From contig NZ_BJDR01000013.1 in NCBI RefSeq assembly GCF_005405245.1, forward strand, positions 1 through 56,566: a stretch of 56,566 nt of DNA, given 5' to 3'. Shown piece by piece: positions 30,463 through 38,951 of this stretch. The stretch comes from Enterococcus nangangensis (GTDB taxonomy: Bacteria; Bacillota; Bacilli; Lactobacillales; Enterococcaceae). Position numbers and translations under genes: made by a program. Each line of letters opens with the position of its first letter. Within the stretch, counting starts at the first letter, position 1. The notes beneath the pieces are model-generated. The model was not told the DNA's origin. It saw only the letters and a program-made list of their open reading frames with translations, and ran no database searches.

Positions 30463-30996
30463 TCATTCCTTTTGATGGACATAAGTGTCGGTTAAATTCT
30501 CATTGACCCATTCTAAAAGATCTACCGTGGAGCCTTCAATTTGTTGTTGGATAATGGCAGGTAGGCGGAAGCTTAAAATATCATCAAAGCCCCATTCACC
30601 GTAAGGCATGGTTACTTTCAAATCAATGAAACCATTGACGCCGCGTTGACGTTTCTTTTCACCCGTTTTTTTTGAAATTAATTCCGCTTCGCCACCAGTC
30701 TCTAACCACTTTTTGGCGATAATGGTTTTCAAACGGCGATACTCCGCTGCAGCAAAGTTCCGCCGTTCAGGAAAAATAATTGTTTGGCGTAAAACTTTTT
30801 GCACCAGCATCCACTCGTAATCGCTAAACAAACCTTTAATCTTTTGCATATGTTCTTCGCTTAAAGATTGTTCCCCTGTTTTAAATGCTGCCCATTGACT
30901 GGCATCAATTTGTAAAAGATGTTGATAAAAAAATTCTTCGCTGTCATATTGTTCCACGATGGCTTCCACCATAATGTCGATTAAAACTTGATGCAT
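30463..30996 (-). CDS. hypothetical protein, 177 aa
   Basis: A soluble protein of mostly helical N-terminal half ('ASQWAAFKTGEQSLSEEHM' resembles a helix-turn-helix-like segment) and a C-terminal beta-rich half ('GVNGFIDLKVTMPYGEWGF'). No membrane segment or signal. GGAGGGATG supports the ATG. It opens the leftward cluster with the D,D-carboxypeptidase and the glucosaminidase. I do not recognise the family. The helical segment could be DNA-binding, but this is a guess. Confidence 0.7.
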   Translation of the reverse strand: MHQVLIDIMVEAIVEQYDSEEFFYQHLLQIDASQWAAFKTGEQSLSEEHMQKIKGLFSDYEWMLVQKVLRQTIIFPERRNFAAAEYRRLKTIIAKKWLETGGEAELISKKTGEKKRQRGVNGFIDLKVTMPYGEWGFDDILSFRLPAIIQQQIEGSTVDLLEWVNENLTDTYVHQKE

Positions 30997-31170
30997 TTCG
31001 CATCCCTCCTTTTAAAAACTTCTTCACTTCTTAGTTTACTGAATCTTTTGGAAAAAATCACATGGAAGCTATTATCTTGATAAATTTTTAGCAAATCACA
31101 CCTCTTCAGTACCGCTTACGAGAAAAATTCTGTTATTCTGGAAGCAAGTAACAAAGAAAGGATGAAAGAG

Positions 31171-32127
31171 ATGAAAAAATTTACTTTCGGCATTGTAGGT
31201 CTTGGAGGCATCGCTAAAAGTTTTGCCACTTACTTTCAACAAGAAGAAGCCGTAATTGGCGCTTGCGCTTCTCGCTCCTTAGCTAAAGCACAAGCCTTTG
31301 CTCAAGAATTTAATATTCCTCAAGCTTACGGCACTTACGACGAGATGTTAGCAGATCCAACCCTTGATGCCATTTATATTGGCGTACCTAATCTCCAACA
31401 TTTTGATTACTGTCAAAAAGCACTGACAGCTGGCAAACACGTCTTGTGTGAAAAAGCCATCACCATGAACCCCCATGAGCTAGCTAAGTTAGTTGCTTTA
31501 GCTGACGAAAAAAATTTAATTTTGCAAGAAGCCATGACGATTTTTAATATGCCCTTGTATCAAACCTTGAAAGAACAAATCCAAGCAGGAAAATTTGGCA
31601 AACTAAAAATGATTCAAGCGCCCTTTGGTAGTTATAAAGAACCTGATCCTGAAAATCGCTTTTTTAATCCAGCGTTAGGCGGCGGTGCTTTATTAGACAT
31701 TGGGACTTATGCGGTTAGTTTTGCCCGCTACTTTTTAAGTAGCCAACCGGAACTTGTGGCTTCCACGATGCTCCCTTTTTCCACCGGGGTGGACGAACAA
31801 TCCATGAGCTTGTTTCGTAACGAAGAGGATGAAATGGCTGCAGTCTTATTAACTTTCCAAGCAAAAATGCCCAAAGTCGGTACCATTGCTTTAGAAAAGG
31901 CCTACATCACTATTCCTGAATACCCAAGAAGTGATACAGCACACATTTTTTATCATGATGGCACCACTGAGACGTTGCAAGTTGGCGACTCCCGTCAGGC
32001 CATGAACTACGAAATTAGCAATTTTATTACCGCCGTTAAAACCGGTGAAAATCACAGCTTAACCCTAACGCAAGACGTCATCGCCTTGTTAGGGGCAATG
32101 CAGACTGCGTGGCACAAAAAAGCATGA
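31171..32127 (+). CDS. Gfo/Idh/MocA family NAD(P)-dependent oxidoreductase
   Basis: 318 residues. The N-terminal Rossmann fold starts 'FGIVGLGGIAKSFATYF' and continues with 'AIYIGVPNLQHFDY' and the family's 'GKHVLCEKA' (catalytic Lys). The C-terminal domain has 'FNPALGGGALLDIGTYAV'. It is probably a sugar or polyol dehydrogenase; the substrate is unknown. I choose the ATG at 31171 because AAAGGAT lies at proper distance; the ATG at 31162 is inside the ribosome site. It is translationally coupled to the next GNAT gene (ATGA overlap). Confidence 0.9.
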   Translation: MKKFTFGIVGLGGIAKSFATYFQQEEAVIGACASRSLAKAQAFAQEFNIPQAYGTYDEMLADPTLDAIYIGVPNLQHFDYCQKALTAGKHVLCEKAITMNPHELAKLVALADEKNLILQEAMTIFNMPLYQTLKEQIQAGKFGKLKMIQAPFGSYKEPDPENRFFNPALGGGALLDIGTYAVSFARYFLSSQPELVASTMLPFSTGVDEQSMSLFRNEEDEMAAVLLTFQAKMPKVGTIALEKAYITIPEYPRSDTAHIFYHDGTTETLQVGDSRQAMNYEISNFITAVKTGENHSLTLTQDVIALLGAMQTAWHKKA

Positions 32128-32654
32128 CTCCTCTCCTTAAAAGAATTTCTGTCGCCGACGTCAATACCTTACAAGCCATCAGTCACGAAACTTTCCGCGA
32201 TACCTTTGCGTGGGCGAATACTCCTGAAGATCTTCAAGCGCATTTAGATTACGCCTATGCTTTGCCTAAGTTAATTACTGAATTGCAAAATCCTCACACT
32301 ACTTTTTGGTTTTTATATCTCGGTGACAAAATCGCTGGTTACCTCAAGTTAAATGACGGTAACGCACAAACAGAAAACGTTGCTCCCCATGCTTTAGAAG
32401 TAGAACGAATTTATATTCGCACACCTTTTAAACGACAGGGGCTTGGTTCACTCCTCTTGCAACATGCCGCCCAACAAGCCCGCGACTTGGGAGAAGAGCG
32501 TATCTGGCTAGGCGTTTGGGAACACAATGAACCAGCCAAAAATTTTTATCAAAAGATGGGCTTTCATGAAGTAGGAGCGCATATTTTCCCCGTGGGTAAT
32601 GACCCACAAAAAGATTTAATTTTGCTGAAGGAATTAACCGCAACAAATTTTTAA
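32124..32654 (+). CDS. GNAT family N-acetyltransferase
   Basis: 176 residues with the acetyl-CoA loop 'RQGLGSLLLQHA' and 'NEPAKNFYQKMGFHEVG'. The ATG at 32124 overlaps the stop of the oxidoreductase (ATGA); the in-frame ATG 15 nt upstream has no ribosome site of its own. The protein resembles the spermidine/diamine acetyltransferase-like GNATs of Lactobacillales, but the substrate cannot be read from sequence. Confidence 0.88.
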   Translation: MTPLLKRISVADVNTLQAISHETFRDTFAWANTPEDLQAHLDYAYALPKLITELQNPHTTFWFLYLGDKIAGYLKLNDGNAQTENVAPHALEVERIYIRTPFKRQGLGSLLLQHAAQQARDLGEERIWLGVWEHNEPAKNFYQKMGFHEVGAHIFPVGNDPQKDLILLKELTATNF

Positions 32655-32758
32655 GTGTAGTACTTACTTCCGTCTCTATACTCTTTTACGTTAACGCACC
32701 GACAATTCTTTGAATTAATTGGCCATTTCCTTTACCCTTAAAGTAAGGAGGAATGCTT

Positions 32759-33373
32759 ATGAATTTCGGACCTTTTCGTTTAGGCATGCGCACCATGAAG
32801 ACGGCGTTAGCCGTAGCCTTGTGTGTCCTGCTTTTCCACTATACAAATCGCGGTGCCCCCATGATTGCTGCTTTATCCGCTGTTTTTTCTTTGCGGCAAG
32901 ATTTAAACACCAGCATTTCTTTTGGTAAGACCCGCATCTTGGGAAATTGTATTGGCGGCACATTAGGTTTGGTGTTTTATCTGCTCCAAAATCACTTTGG
33001 TCCCCACTTTTGGTTTGAGGTGCTGATTTTGCCGCTATTGGTCATTATCACGATTGTCTTTAGCGATGGCATTCACAACAATTCTGGCATCATTAGCGGT
33101 ATCTCCACGCTTCTTTTAGTGGCCCTTGGCGTACCTAGTGGCGAAAATTTTACTTATGCGATTAATCGCGTGCTAGATACTTTTATCGGCACCACCATCG
33201 CCATCACTTTAAACTTGGCCTTGCAGCCTAAGCCGCAAGAAACAAAACGCGCCGTAGAAGAAGACTTAGCTGAGCTTCGCAAAAAAGAAGCAGAACTTTC
33301 AGCAATCCGTGATCGCGTCGCTCAACATTATTTAGCAGAACAACACAAAAAAAATCAACATCACGAACCTTAA
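32759..33373 (+). CDS. FUSC/aromatic acid exporter-like membrane protein
   Basis: 204 residues. Four to five membrane segments (about 14-30, 57-75, 84-102, 108-125 and 140-158) are followed by a charged coiled-coil tail ('EEDLAELRKKEAELSAIRDR'). 'LRQDLNTSISFGKTRILGN' with 'GTLGLVFYLL' matches the ArAE_1/DUF939-type FUSC half-transporters. The ATG at 32759 has AAGGAGG at spacing 7; an ATG six bases upstream is too close. The end of the gene overlaps the terminator hairpin. The transported compound is unknown. Confidence 0.8.
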   Translation: MNFGPFRLGMRTMKTALAVALCVLLFHYTNRGAPMIAALSAVFSLRQDLNTSISFGKTRILGNCIGGTLGLVFYLLQNHFGPHFWFEVLILPLLVIITIVFSDGIHNNSGIISGISTLLLVALGVPSGENFTYAINRVLDTFIGTTIAITLNLALQPKPQETKRAVEEDLAELRKKEAELSAIRDRVAQHYLAEQHKKNQHHEP

Positions 33374-33413
33374 CAGCTTAACTGTCTGTTCAGTCGTGAT
33401 GTTGATTTTTTTA
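33351..33413. terminator. terminator overlapping the 3' end of the FUSC-like gene
   Basis: A 14-bp stem AATCAACATCACGA (33353-33366) pairs with 33394-33407 and is followed by TTTTTTT on the plus strand. The left arm lies within the CDS. The opposite strand also has a short T-run, so it may serve the convergent 33411 gene too. Confidence 0.8.
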
Positions 33414-34037
33414 TTGTTGATAGACGCTGAAGTGCCCCTCTTTTTCTGGTTGCGCAGCTAAATCTAACATCGCTAACGCATAATCGGCCATGGAGATTTC
33501 ACTTTTACCTGCTGCATTTTCTCTTAATTGATCGTCCCCTAATTGATAGTGGCCTGTTTGTACGCCGTGAGGATAAAAATAAACGGCGGGACTAAGGTAT
33601 AACCAATGGAGGTTGGGGGTCGCTTTTAACTGTAAGGAAGCTTCCACCATGTGATGAGCGGTAGGATAAAAAGGCGCATCACTAGAAACCCCGTCAATCA
33701 TTCGCTTGGTTTTACCTTCATCTACAAACAAAGAAGAAGCACCCCCCACGACGAGTAAGCGCGTTGTGGTTCCCTGTAAAAGTTTGGTCAAGTGCGCCAA
33801 AGACGTTTCGTGCAACTCTTCATGACCTTTAGGTGCATTAAAAGCATCAATCACCACATCAAAAGGTGCTAAATCTTCTTTCGTTAAGGCAAATAAATCC
33901 TTAGCTAAAATGGGTACAGCTGCCGTGACCTTTTGTGGACTGCGGACAATCGCCGTTACATCTAGCTGCCGTTTCACCGCTTCGGCTAACAATAAACTCC
34001 CTACTTGACCGGTAGCCCCGATAATTCCTATTTTCAT
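33411..34037 (-). CDS. NAD(P)-binding protein, NmrA/atypical SDR type
   Basis: 208 residues. Rossmann motif 'MKIGIIGATGQVGSLLLAEA' starts at residue 1; 'VVIDAFNAPKG', 'LLVVGGASSLF' and 'LYLSPAVYFYP' follow, as in YwnB/NmrA-like SDR proteins. The Tyr-x-x-x-Lys of classical SDRs is not present. Such proteins often act as redox sensors or reductases of unknown substrate. AAGGGAGG precedes the ATG. It is a single-gene unit. Confidence 0.87.
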   Translation of the reverse strand: MKIGIIGATGQVGSLLLAEAVKRQLDVTAIVRSPQKVTAAVPILAKDLFALTKEDLAPFDVVIDAFNAPKGHEELHETSLAHLTKLLQGTTTRLLVVGGASSLFVDEGKTKRMIDGVSSDAPFYPTAHHMVEASLQLKATPNLHWLYLSPAVYFYPHGVQTGHYQLGDDQLRENAAGKSEISMADYALAMLDLAAQPEKEGHFSVYQQ

Positions 34038-34107
34038 GTGTCAACCTCCCTTTCTCTACTTGCCTTCATTGTAGGGAGCTTGTGGAGTGCCGTCAACTCA
34101 TTTACTT

Positions 34108-35055
34108 TTATTTAGTCGGCGTTAAGTACGGAACCCGCTCCACTGTACTCCCGACAGAACTAGCAAATAACCAATCGGCTTGTACCAGTTGGGCCAAGTT
34201 TTCTGTTTTTCCTGTAACAATAACGCCGGCAAAGCGTGCACTAGTTAAGCTAGCATACTCCGTACTAATTTTGGCGGTATTTTCTGCGATTGGCGTACCG
34301 GCTAAGGCAAAATTCTCTTGATAACTTTTGACAGCTTTTAAATACTCGCCATAATATTTTTCACTGATACTCCCATTGGCGTCCTCCCCTTGAATCCCCA
34401 CGACATCTTGCGTGTCATTCGCATTAGGATCAAAATTATCCACCGGAGTAAACCAATACCAGTTAATCATGACATTTTCTGGCAACATCTGTTGAATCTG
34501 GGCATAGGAATAATCCTGATCAAAAGTCAGGGCAACTTCGCCAACATAATTTTCCATCGTCGCCAGTTGACTCAGCTGTTGCGTTGGCGAAAAGTTAGTT
34601 TTTGCAGCACGCAACTTAACATTATAAAACTGAGGAATTTTTTCACCAGAATAACTATCAAAGGTTGCTTCGTAATTGGGACTAGCTGATAACATCGCAA
34701 GACCAGAACGACTAACCTCATAGCCTCGCCAATTGTAACTACCATAAGCTTCGCCAAACTTCACTAGATACCCATCAATATTTTTACTGCCCGTTACGGT
34801 TTCAGCATCACCTGTCAGCGGCTGATAACTGCCCCCCATAACCGGTATGCGATAATTCGGACTAAGCAAGGTATTTTTTAAAATAAGTTCCAAACGTAAG
34901 CGGGATAGATTTTTTTCGGTTCTTCTTTGGACAAAAAGTAATCCTCCCCCGACTAAAACAAAAACTGTCACCAACACTAATAAAAAAGTTAACAACCAGC
35001 GTCTTCTTTTCGTTTTGCGTGCTAATTTTTTGAAATCTTGATCTAAATTTTCCAT
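34108..35055 (-). CDS. anti-sigma factor (sigma factor regulator family)
   Basis: 315 residues. A short cytoplasmic N-terminus rich in Lys/Arg ('FKKLARKTKRRRW') leads to one membrane helix (about 20-44) and a large extracellular domain. The layout and motifs match the 'sigma factor regulator' N- and C-terminal families, in which the N-terminus binds the ECF sigma factor. The ATG at 35055 overlaps the sigma gene stop (TGATG); a TTG one codon earlier is ignored. It is cotranscribed with its partner sigma factor. The signal sensed by the outer domain is unknown. Confidence 0.88.
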   Translation of the reverse strand: MENLDQDFKKLARKTKRRRWLLTFLLVLVTVFVLVGGGLLFVQRRTEKNLSRLRLELILKNTLLSPNYRIPVMGGSYQPLTGDAETVTGSKNIDGYLVKFGEAYGSYNWRGYEVSRSGLAMLSASPNYEATFDSYSGEKIPQFYNVKLRAAKTNFSPTQQLSQLATMENYVGEVALTFDQDYSYAQIQQMLPENVMINWYWFTPVDNFDPNANDTQDVVGIQGEDANGSISEKYYGEYLKAVKSYQENFALAGTPIAENTAKISTEYASLTSARFAGVIVTGKTENLAQLVQADWLFASSVGSTVERVPYLTPTK

Positions 35056-35531
35056 CAATCTTCCTCCCGTAAATATTCTTTTAGTTTTTGGCGAATGCGA
35101 AAGAGCTGCGTCTTTAACGCTCCTTCTTTTCTTTGCAAAACTTGAGCCATCTCTTTCACACTTAAGCTTTCTTCATAGCGCATAATAATTAACAACCCTT
35201 CTTCAACGGTGAGGCGTCCTAGTGCTTGGGTTAAACCCGTTTCAGGTAAGGGCACATCGCTCCAGCTTTCCTGGTGAAAAAAATTAGCTGCTAAAATTTC
35301 TTGATAGCGCTTCTTCCGATTATAAAGATTATAGTAGCGACTGATGGCTACCCGATACATCCATGCCCGCAAGTTAGCTGGTGGCAAAATAATTTCCGTT
35401 TCCAACAACTTCACAAAAGCATCTTGAGCGATATCTTGCGCGTCCTCTTTCGTCGCTCCGGCTTTCATTAAGTAACGAATTATTTCTTCCGCAAGGGTTG
35501 CCAACAATTTTTCATATCCTGCTAATTGCAC
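35055..35531 (-). CDS. ECF RNA polymerase sigma factor
   Basis: 158 residues with sigma-70 region 2 ('AQDIAQDAFVKLLE' and 'LRAWMYRVAISRYYN') and region 4 ('LSVKEMAQVLQRKEGALKTQ'). It recruits RNA polymerase to a small stress regulon. I choose the GTG at 35531, which has GGAGG seven bases upstream; a longer frame to 35594 would cover the promoter. It overlaps its anti-sigma gene by one base. I cannot say which of the named ECF factors (for example SigV) it equals; its anti-sigma does not look like RsiV. Confidence 0.9.
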   Translation of the reverse strand: MQLAGYEKLLATLAEEIIRYLMKAGATKEDAQDIAQDAFVKLLETEIILPPANLRAWMYRVAISRYYNLYNRKKRYQEILAANFFHQESWSDVPLPETGLTQALGRLTVEEGLLIIMRYEESLSVKEMAQVLQRKEGALKTQLFRIRQKLKEYLREED

Positions 35532-35558
35532 CTCATCCCTCCTCCTACACTGATATAA

Positions 35559-35582
35559 CCAACCAACTGCCTTTTGGTTACA
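35559..35582 (-). promoter_or_regulatory. ECF-type promoter candidate (autoregulation)
   Basis: On the minus strand TGTAACC (35576-35582) follows a T-run and lies about 16 bp before GGTTAT. The TGtAAC -35 resembles ECF promoters (TGAAAC), which are typically used by the sigma factor they control. The -10 does not match the usual CGTC/CGTA. Confidence 0.4.
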
Positions 35583-35630
35583 AAAAAACCTCAACTTTTT
35601 CAGTCAAGGTGTTAAAAAATTATTGGTGGC

Positions 35631-35663
35631 AAAAAAGAGTACGCCAATTTTTAAGGCGCACTC
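35631..35663 (-). terminator. terminator of proS
   Basis: GAGTACGCC (35637-35645) pairs with GGCGCACTC (35655-35663) with one mismatch. On the minus strand TTTTTT follows. It lies 25 nt after the proS stop. Confidence 0.85.
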
Positions 35664-35687
35664 TAATCTATTTCGTTTTAAATTATT

Positions 35688-37127
35688 TTAATACGCGCGG
35701 GCGATCCAAACGGTGTATTTCGCTGGTTTGCCAGAAATAAGGTCCACCGTTTTTTCCATTGGCGCAGCAAAAGGAATATTCCGAGTAGTAAAACCAGTTG
35801 CTTCTTTAATTTTAGCTTCAGTTTCTGCCGTACCATCCCAGCCGATTAAAACAAAGCCAGTTGGCGTGTTGTCAGCTTTGCATTTTTCAATGTGGGCTTG
35901 TAATTGTTCTAAGGTATCAATGTCATAGTGTTCATTTTCTTTATTGCGGGCCCGGGCATTTTCCAATAAGCGAACTTGCATCTTCCCTAATTCTTCTTCA
36001 ACGTAGCTGGTTAAATCGGCAAAGTCTACGGCAACTTTCCCTTCAACGTCCCGCAATTTAGTCATGACGTGCCCATTTTCTAAATCACGTGGACCACATT
36101 CAATCCGCAAACACGCGCCTTTTAATTCCCATTCGTTAAATTTAAAGCCTGGGGTGTTGTCCGTGTCGTCTAAACGCACCCGCAGACCATTGGCGGCTAA
36201 TTCTTCTTTAATGGTGACTAATTTTTCTAAGATGGCTGGATTTTTCTTCCAAGGTCCCACGGGCATCAAGACGACTTGTGTTGGCGCCATGGCTGGTGGG
36301 AAGACTAGCCCTTGTTCGTCGCCGTGGGTCATGATTAATGAACCGATTAACCGAGTAGAAATCCCCCAAGAAGTCGTGTGGGCAAAAACGTGTTGGTTGT
36401 CTTTGGTTAAGTATTTAATATCAAAAGCTTCCGCAAATTTGGTTCCCATATAATGAGATGTCCCTGCTTGCACGGCTTTCCCGTCCCGCATCATGGCTTC
36501 TACCGAGTAGGTATCCACAGCCCCAGCGAAACGTTCTGAAGGTGTTTTTTGTCCTTTATAGACGGGAATTGCTAAGAAGTTTTCGATTAAGTCGGCATAG
36601 GCGTCTAATACCCGCATCGTCCGCTTCCGGGCGTCTGTTTCATCAGCGTGAGCAGTGTGACCTTCTTGCCATAAAAATTCAGAAGTACGTAAGAATGGCA
36701 AAGTCTTTTTCTCCCAACGGAAAACATTGGCCCATTGATTGATTTCATAAGGCAGGTCGCGGTAAGAATTAATCCATTCCGAAAAAGCCGAACCAATCAT
36801 AGTTTCAGAGGTTGGCCGTAAAGCTAAAGGTTCTTCCAACTCTTCGTTGCCCACTTTCGTCACCCAAGGAAGTTCTGGCGCGAAACCTTCAATGTGATCG
36901 GATTCTTTCATGAAGAAACTTTGGGGAATCAGCATTGGGAAATATGCGTTACGAATCCCTTCTTTTTTCAAAAATTTATTGAATTCTTCTTGAATGTGTT
37001 CCCACAATTCAAAGCCATCTGGTTTAAAAATAATACAGCCGCGCACTGGTGAATAGGCCATTAAGTCTGCTTTTTGAATCGTTTGTAAATACCATTTGGA
37101 AAAATCTTCTCGTTGTAAATTTGTCAT
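35688..37127 (-). CDS. proS: prolyl-tRNA synthetase, short archaeal/eukaryotic type
   Basis: A 479-residue class II synthetase that charges tRNA(Pro). The start 'FSKWYLQTIQKADLMAYSP', 'RPTSETMIGSAFSEWI' (motif-2 region) and 'FAHTTSWGISTRLIGSL' are typical of the short ProRS group also found in archaea, eukaryotes and some Firmicutes. The bacterial ProRS of most Enterococcaceae is about 570 residues with an inserted editing domain, and that insertion is absent here. A C-terminal zinc-like/anticodon extension ends at the Tyr typical of this group ('YTVWIARAY'). AAGGAG precedes the ATG. A proline T-box controls it. Confidence 0.93.
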   Translation of the reverse strand: MTNLQREDFSKWYLQTIQKADLMAYSPVRGCIIFKPDGFELWEHIQEEFNKFLKKEGIRNAYFPMLIPQSFFMKESDHIEGFAPELPWVTKVGNEELEEPLALRPTSETMIGSAFSEWINSYRDLPYEINQWANVFRWEKKTLPFLRTSEFLWQEGHTAHADETDARKRTMRVLDAYADLIENFLAIPVYKGQKTPSERFAGAVDTYSVEAMMRDGKAVQAGTSHYMGTKFAEAFDIKYLTKDNQHVFAHTTSWGISTRLIGSLIMTHGDEQGLVFPPAMAPTQVVLMPVGPWKKNPAILEKLVTIKEELAANGLRVRLDDTDNTPGFKFNEWELKGACLRIECGPRDLENGHVMTKLRDVEGKVAVDFADLTSYVEEELGKMQVRLLENARARNKENEHYDIDTLEQLQAHIEKCKADNTPTGFVLIGWDGTAETEAKIKEATGFTTRNIPFAAPMEKTVDLISGKPAKYTVWIARAY

Positions 37128-37140
37128 TTGCTTTACTCCT

Positions 37141-37380
37141 TATTGTTTTTTCTTTTTACCTAAAATAAAAAACGCCCCATCCTCATGTAAGGACGAGACG
37201 TTGTCATCGCGGTACCACCTTGCTTAGCTGAATTTCTCAGCTCAACTTTAACTTTGTTAACGCCAAAGCTACGGCTAGTTTTCACTAGCAATTGTCTTAG
37301 GGAGGTTCAAAGGCTGCTCTTGATTGTCTTTCACCGGCACAATCTCGCTTAAAAGGCTTGACCCATTACTAGTCCTAAGC
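37141..37380 (-). promoter_or_regulatory. T-box leader with proline specifier, upstream of proS
   Basis: On the minus strand the universal T-box sequence AAGGTGGTACCGCG is at 37221-37208. A terminator hairpin with a U-run follows at 37202-37162 (ACGTCTCGTCC.. pairing with ..GGATGGGGCGT). The base of stem I pairs CTTAGG with CCTAAG. A CCT codon (37305-37303) follows GAA in the predicted specifier loop, which reads proline and fits proS. Uncharged tRNA(Pro) would favour the antiterminator. The element begins directly after the stop of the 37381 gene. No separate promoter is evident, so the leader may be transcribed from within or upstream of that gene. Confidence 0.93.
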
Positions 37381-38781
37381 TTATTTGGAAGACTCGCGTG
37401 CTTCTTCCTCTTTTTCTTTTTCAGTTTCTCTAAAGAAGCGCCGGCGATCTTCAGGTTCTTCGCTAGGCTCTACTTCAGGTTTCTCATGAAAAGTAACTTT
37501 TAATAATAAAACCCGCGCTCCTTCCATTTCTTCCGGAGCTAAGGTGATGTGATCCACGTCATAAGTCAGCTGTTCTCCTTCTTGGGGAATCGTGCCTAAA
37601 GCGGTAATTAAGTACCCCGCCATCGTGTCCACATCCGGCATTTCTAAATGGGTATCGAAAGCTTCATTAAACTCTTCAATCAGCATCCGGCCTTGCACGT
37701 AGTACTCGTTTTCCGAAATTTTCGTGTAGAGGTTTTCCACTTCATCACTCTCGTCGTCAATTTCCCCGACAATTTCTTCCAACAAATCTTCTAACGTGGC
37801 AATCCCTACGACACCGCCATACTCATCCAGTAAAATTGCCATTTGATTTTGTGTTTTCTTTAATTCGTACAATAAGTCATCAATAAAAATCGTTTCTGGC
37901 ACAAAAAGCGGTTCTTGTAAAACATCTTGTAAGCGAATGTTTGCAAAACCAACCTTATGCGCGGCTTTCAGCAAGTTTTTAATATGCAACACGCCGACGA
38001 CTTTATCTTTATCCCCTTGATACACAGGAATCCGGGAATAATTCTCTGACAAAATGCGATCAATTGTCTCTTGCACATCATCGTCAATATCCACCATAAA
38101 CGCATCGGTTCTGGGGACCATGACTTCACGAGCAACTTTGTTATCTAAAGAGAAGACTCCTTGTAACATCTCAAGCTCGTCATCTTCTAAAACACCTTCA
38201 GTTTCCAACATGTAGCGCATTTCTTCGCGGGTCAGCTTAGATTCTTCATCATCAAAAGTCATAGGCGTTATTCGCGCCAACAAACTAGTGGATGAAGTCA
38301 GCAACCAAACGAAAGGTTTAGCAATCACGCCGACAGCTTTCACAATGCCTGCCGAAAAATTAGCCACTTCCTCGGCTTTATTTAAGGCAATTCGTTTCGG
38401 ATAAAGTTCCCCAAAAACGATGGAAACGTAAGTCAGTAATGCAAGAATAATCAAGCTGGAGACATTTTTGGCAACAGCTGAATTCCCCATAACAACGGCT
38501 AATCTTGTGGACAAACTATCTGCTAAGGACGCACCAGATAAAATGTTTATCAAAGTGATTCCTACTTGAATCGTGGATAAGAAATTATTCGGGTCGTGTA
38601 AAATCCCTATGAGGCGCTGGGCCTTCTTATCACCTTCATCTGCTTTTTGCTCAACACGGTTTTTATTAATGGATACAACCGCCATCTCGGAAGCCGCAAA
38701 AAAAGCATTTAACAAGGTTAAAAAGATTAACAACAGAATTTGCCAAATCAGCGACTGACTATCGGGGTCAGAATTACCCAT
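37381..38781 (-). CDS. CNNM/CorC (hemolysin family) membrane protein
   Basis: 466 residues. An N-terminal CNNM/DUF21 membrane domain (about 10-190) starts with 'FLTLLNAFFAASEMAVV'. Two CBS motifs follow ('VMVPRTDAFMVDIDDD' and 'LLDEYGGVVGIATLEDLLEEIVG'), then a CorC_HlyC domain ('LTYDVDHITLAPEEMEG') and an acidic/basic tail. The family is linked to magnesium and cobalt efflux or membrane-stress tolerance. AAGGAG precedes the ATG. The old 'hemolysin' label should not be taken as function. Confidence 0.93.
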   Translation of the reverse strand: MGNSDPDSQSLIWQILLLIFLTLLNAFFAASEMAVVSINKNRVEQKADEGDKKAQRLIGILHDPNNFLSTIQVGITLINILSGASLADSLSTRLAVVMGNSAVAKNVSSLIILALLTYVSIVFGELYPKRIALNKAEEVANFSAGIVKAVGVIAKPFVWLLTSSTSLLARITPMTFDDEESKLTREEMRYMLETEGVLEDDELEMLQGVFSLDNKVAREVMVPRTDAFMVDIDDDVQETIDRILSENYSRIPVYQGDKDKVVGVLHIKNLLKAAHKVGFANIRLQDVLQEPLFVPETIFIDDLLYELKKTQNQMAILLDEYGGVVGIATLEDLLEEIVGEIDDESDEVENLYTKISENEYYVQGRMLIEEFNEAFDTHLEMPDVDTMAGYLITALGTIPQEGEQLTYDVDHITLAPEEMEGARVLLLKVTFHEKPEVEPSEEPEDRRRFFRETEKEKEEEARESSK

Positions 38782-38803
38782 ATACTCATCTCTCCTTCTA
38801 TCA

Positions 38804-38839
38804 TAAAAAAATAGTGATTAGACGATAGTCTAATCACTA
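38804..38839 (-). terminator. terminator of the AI-2E family gene
   Basis: TAGTGATTAGAC (38812-38823) pairs perfectly with GTCTAATCACTA (38828-38839). On the minus strand TTTTTTATG follows. It lies between the AI-2E family gene and the CNNM gene. Confidence 0.85.
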
Positions 38840-38951
38840 AAAAATATTAGCATATTTAAAAATTTTTTTCAATTGAAAACATAAAATATTCTGTGACGAA
38901 AAGCATTGCCCTTACAAGGATTCCAGCTATTTTCTAAAAACTAGGAAATTT

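Noticed and set aside
37381-38781. Hemolysin function of the CNNM protein
   Set aside because: The name is historical; the domains are those of a metal-ion/CBS transporter.
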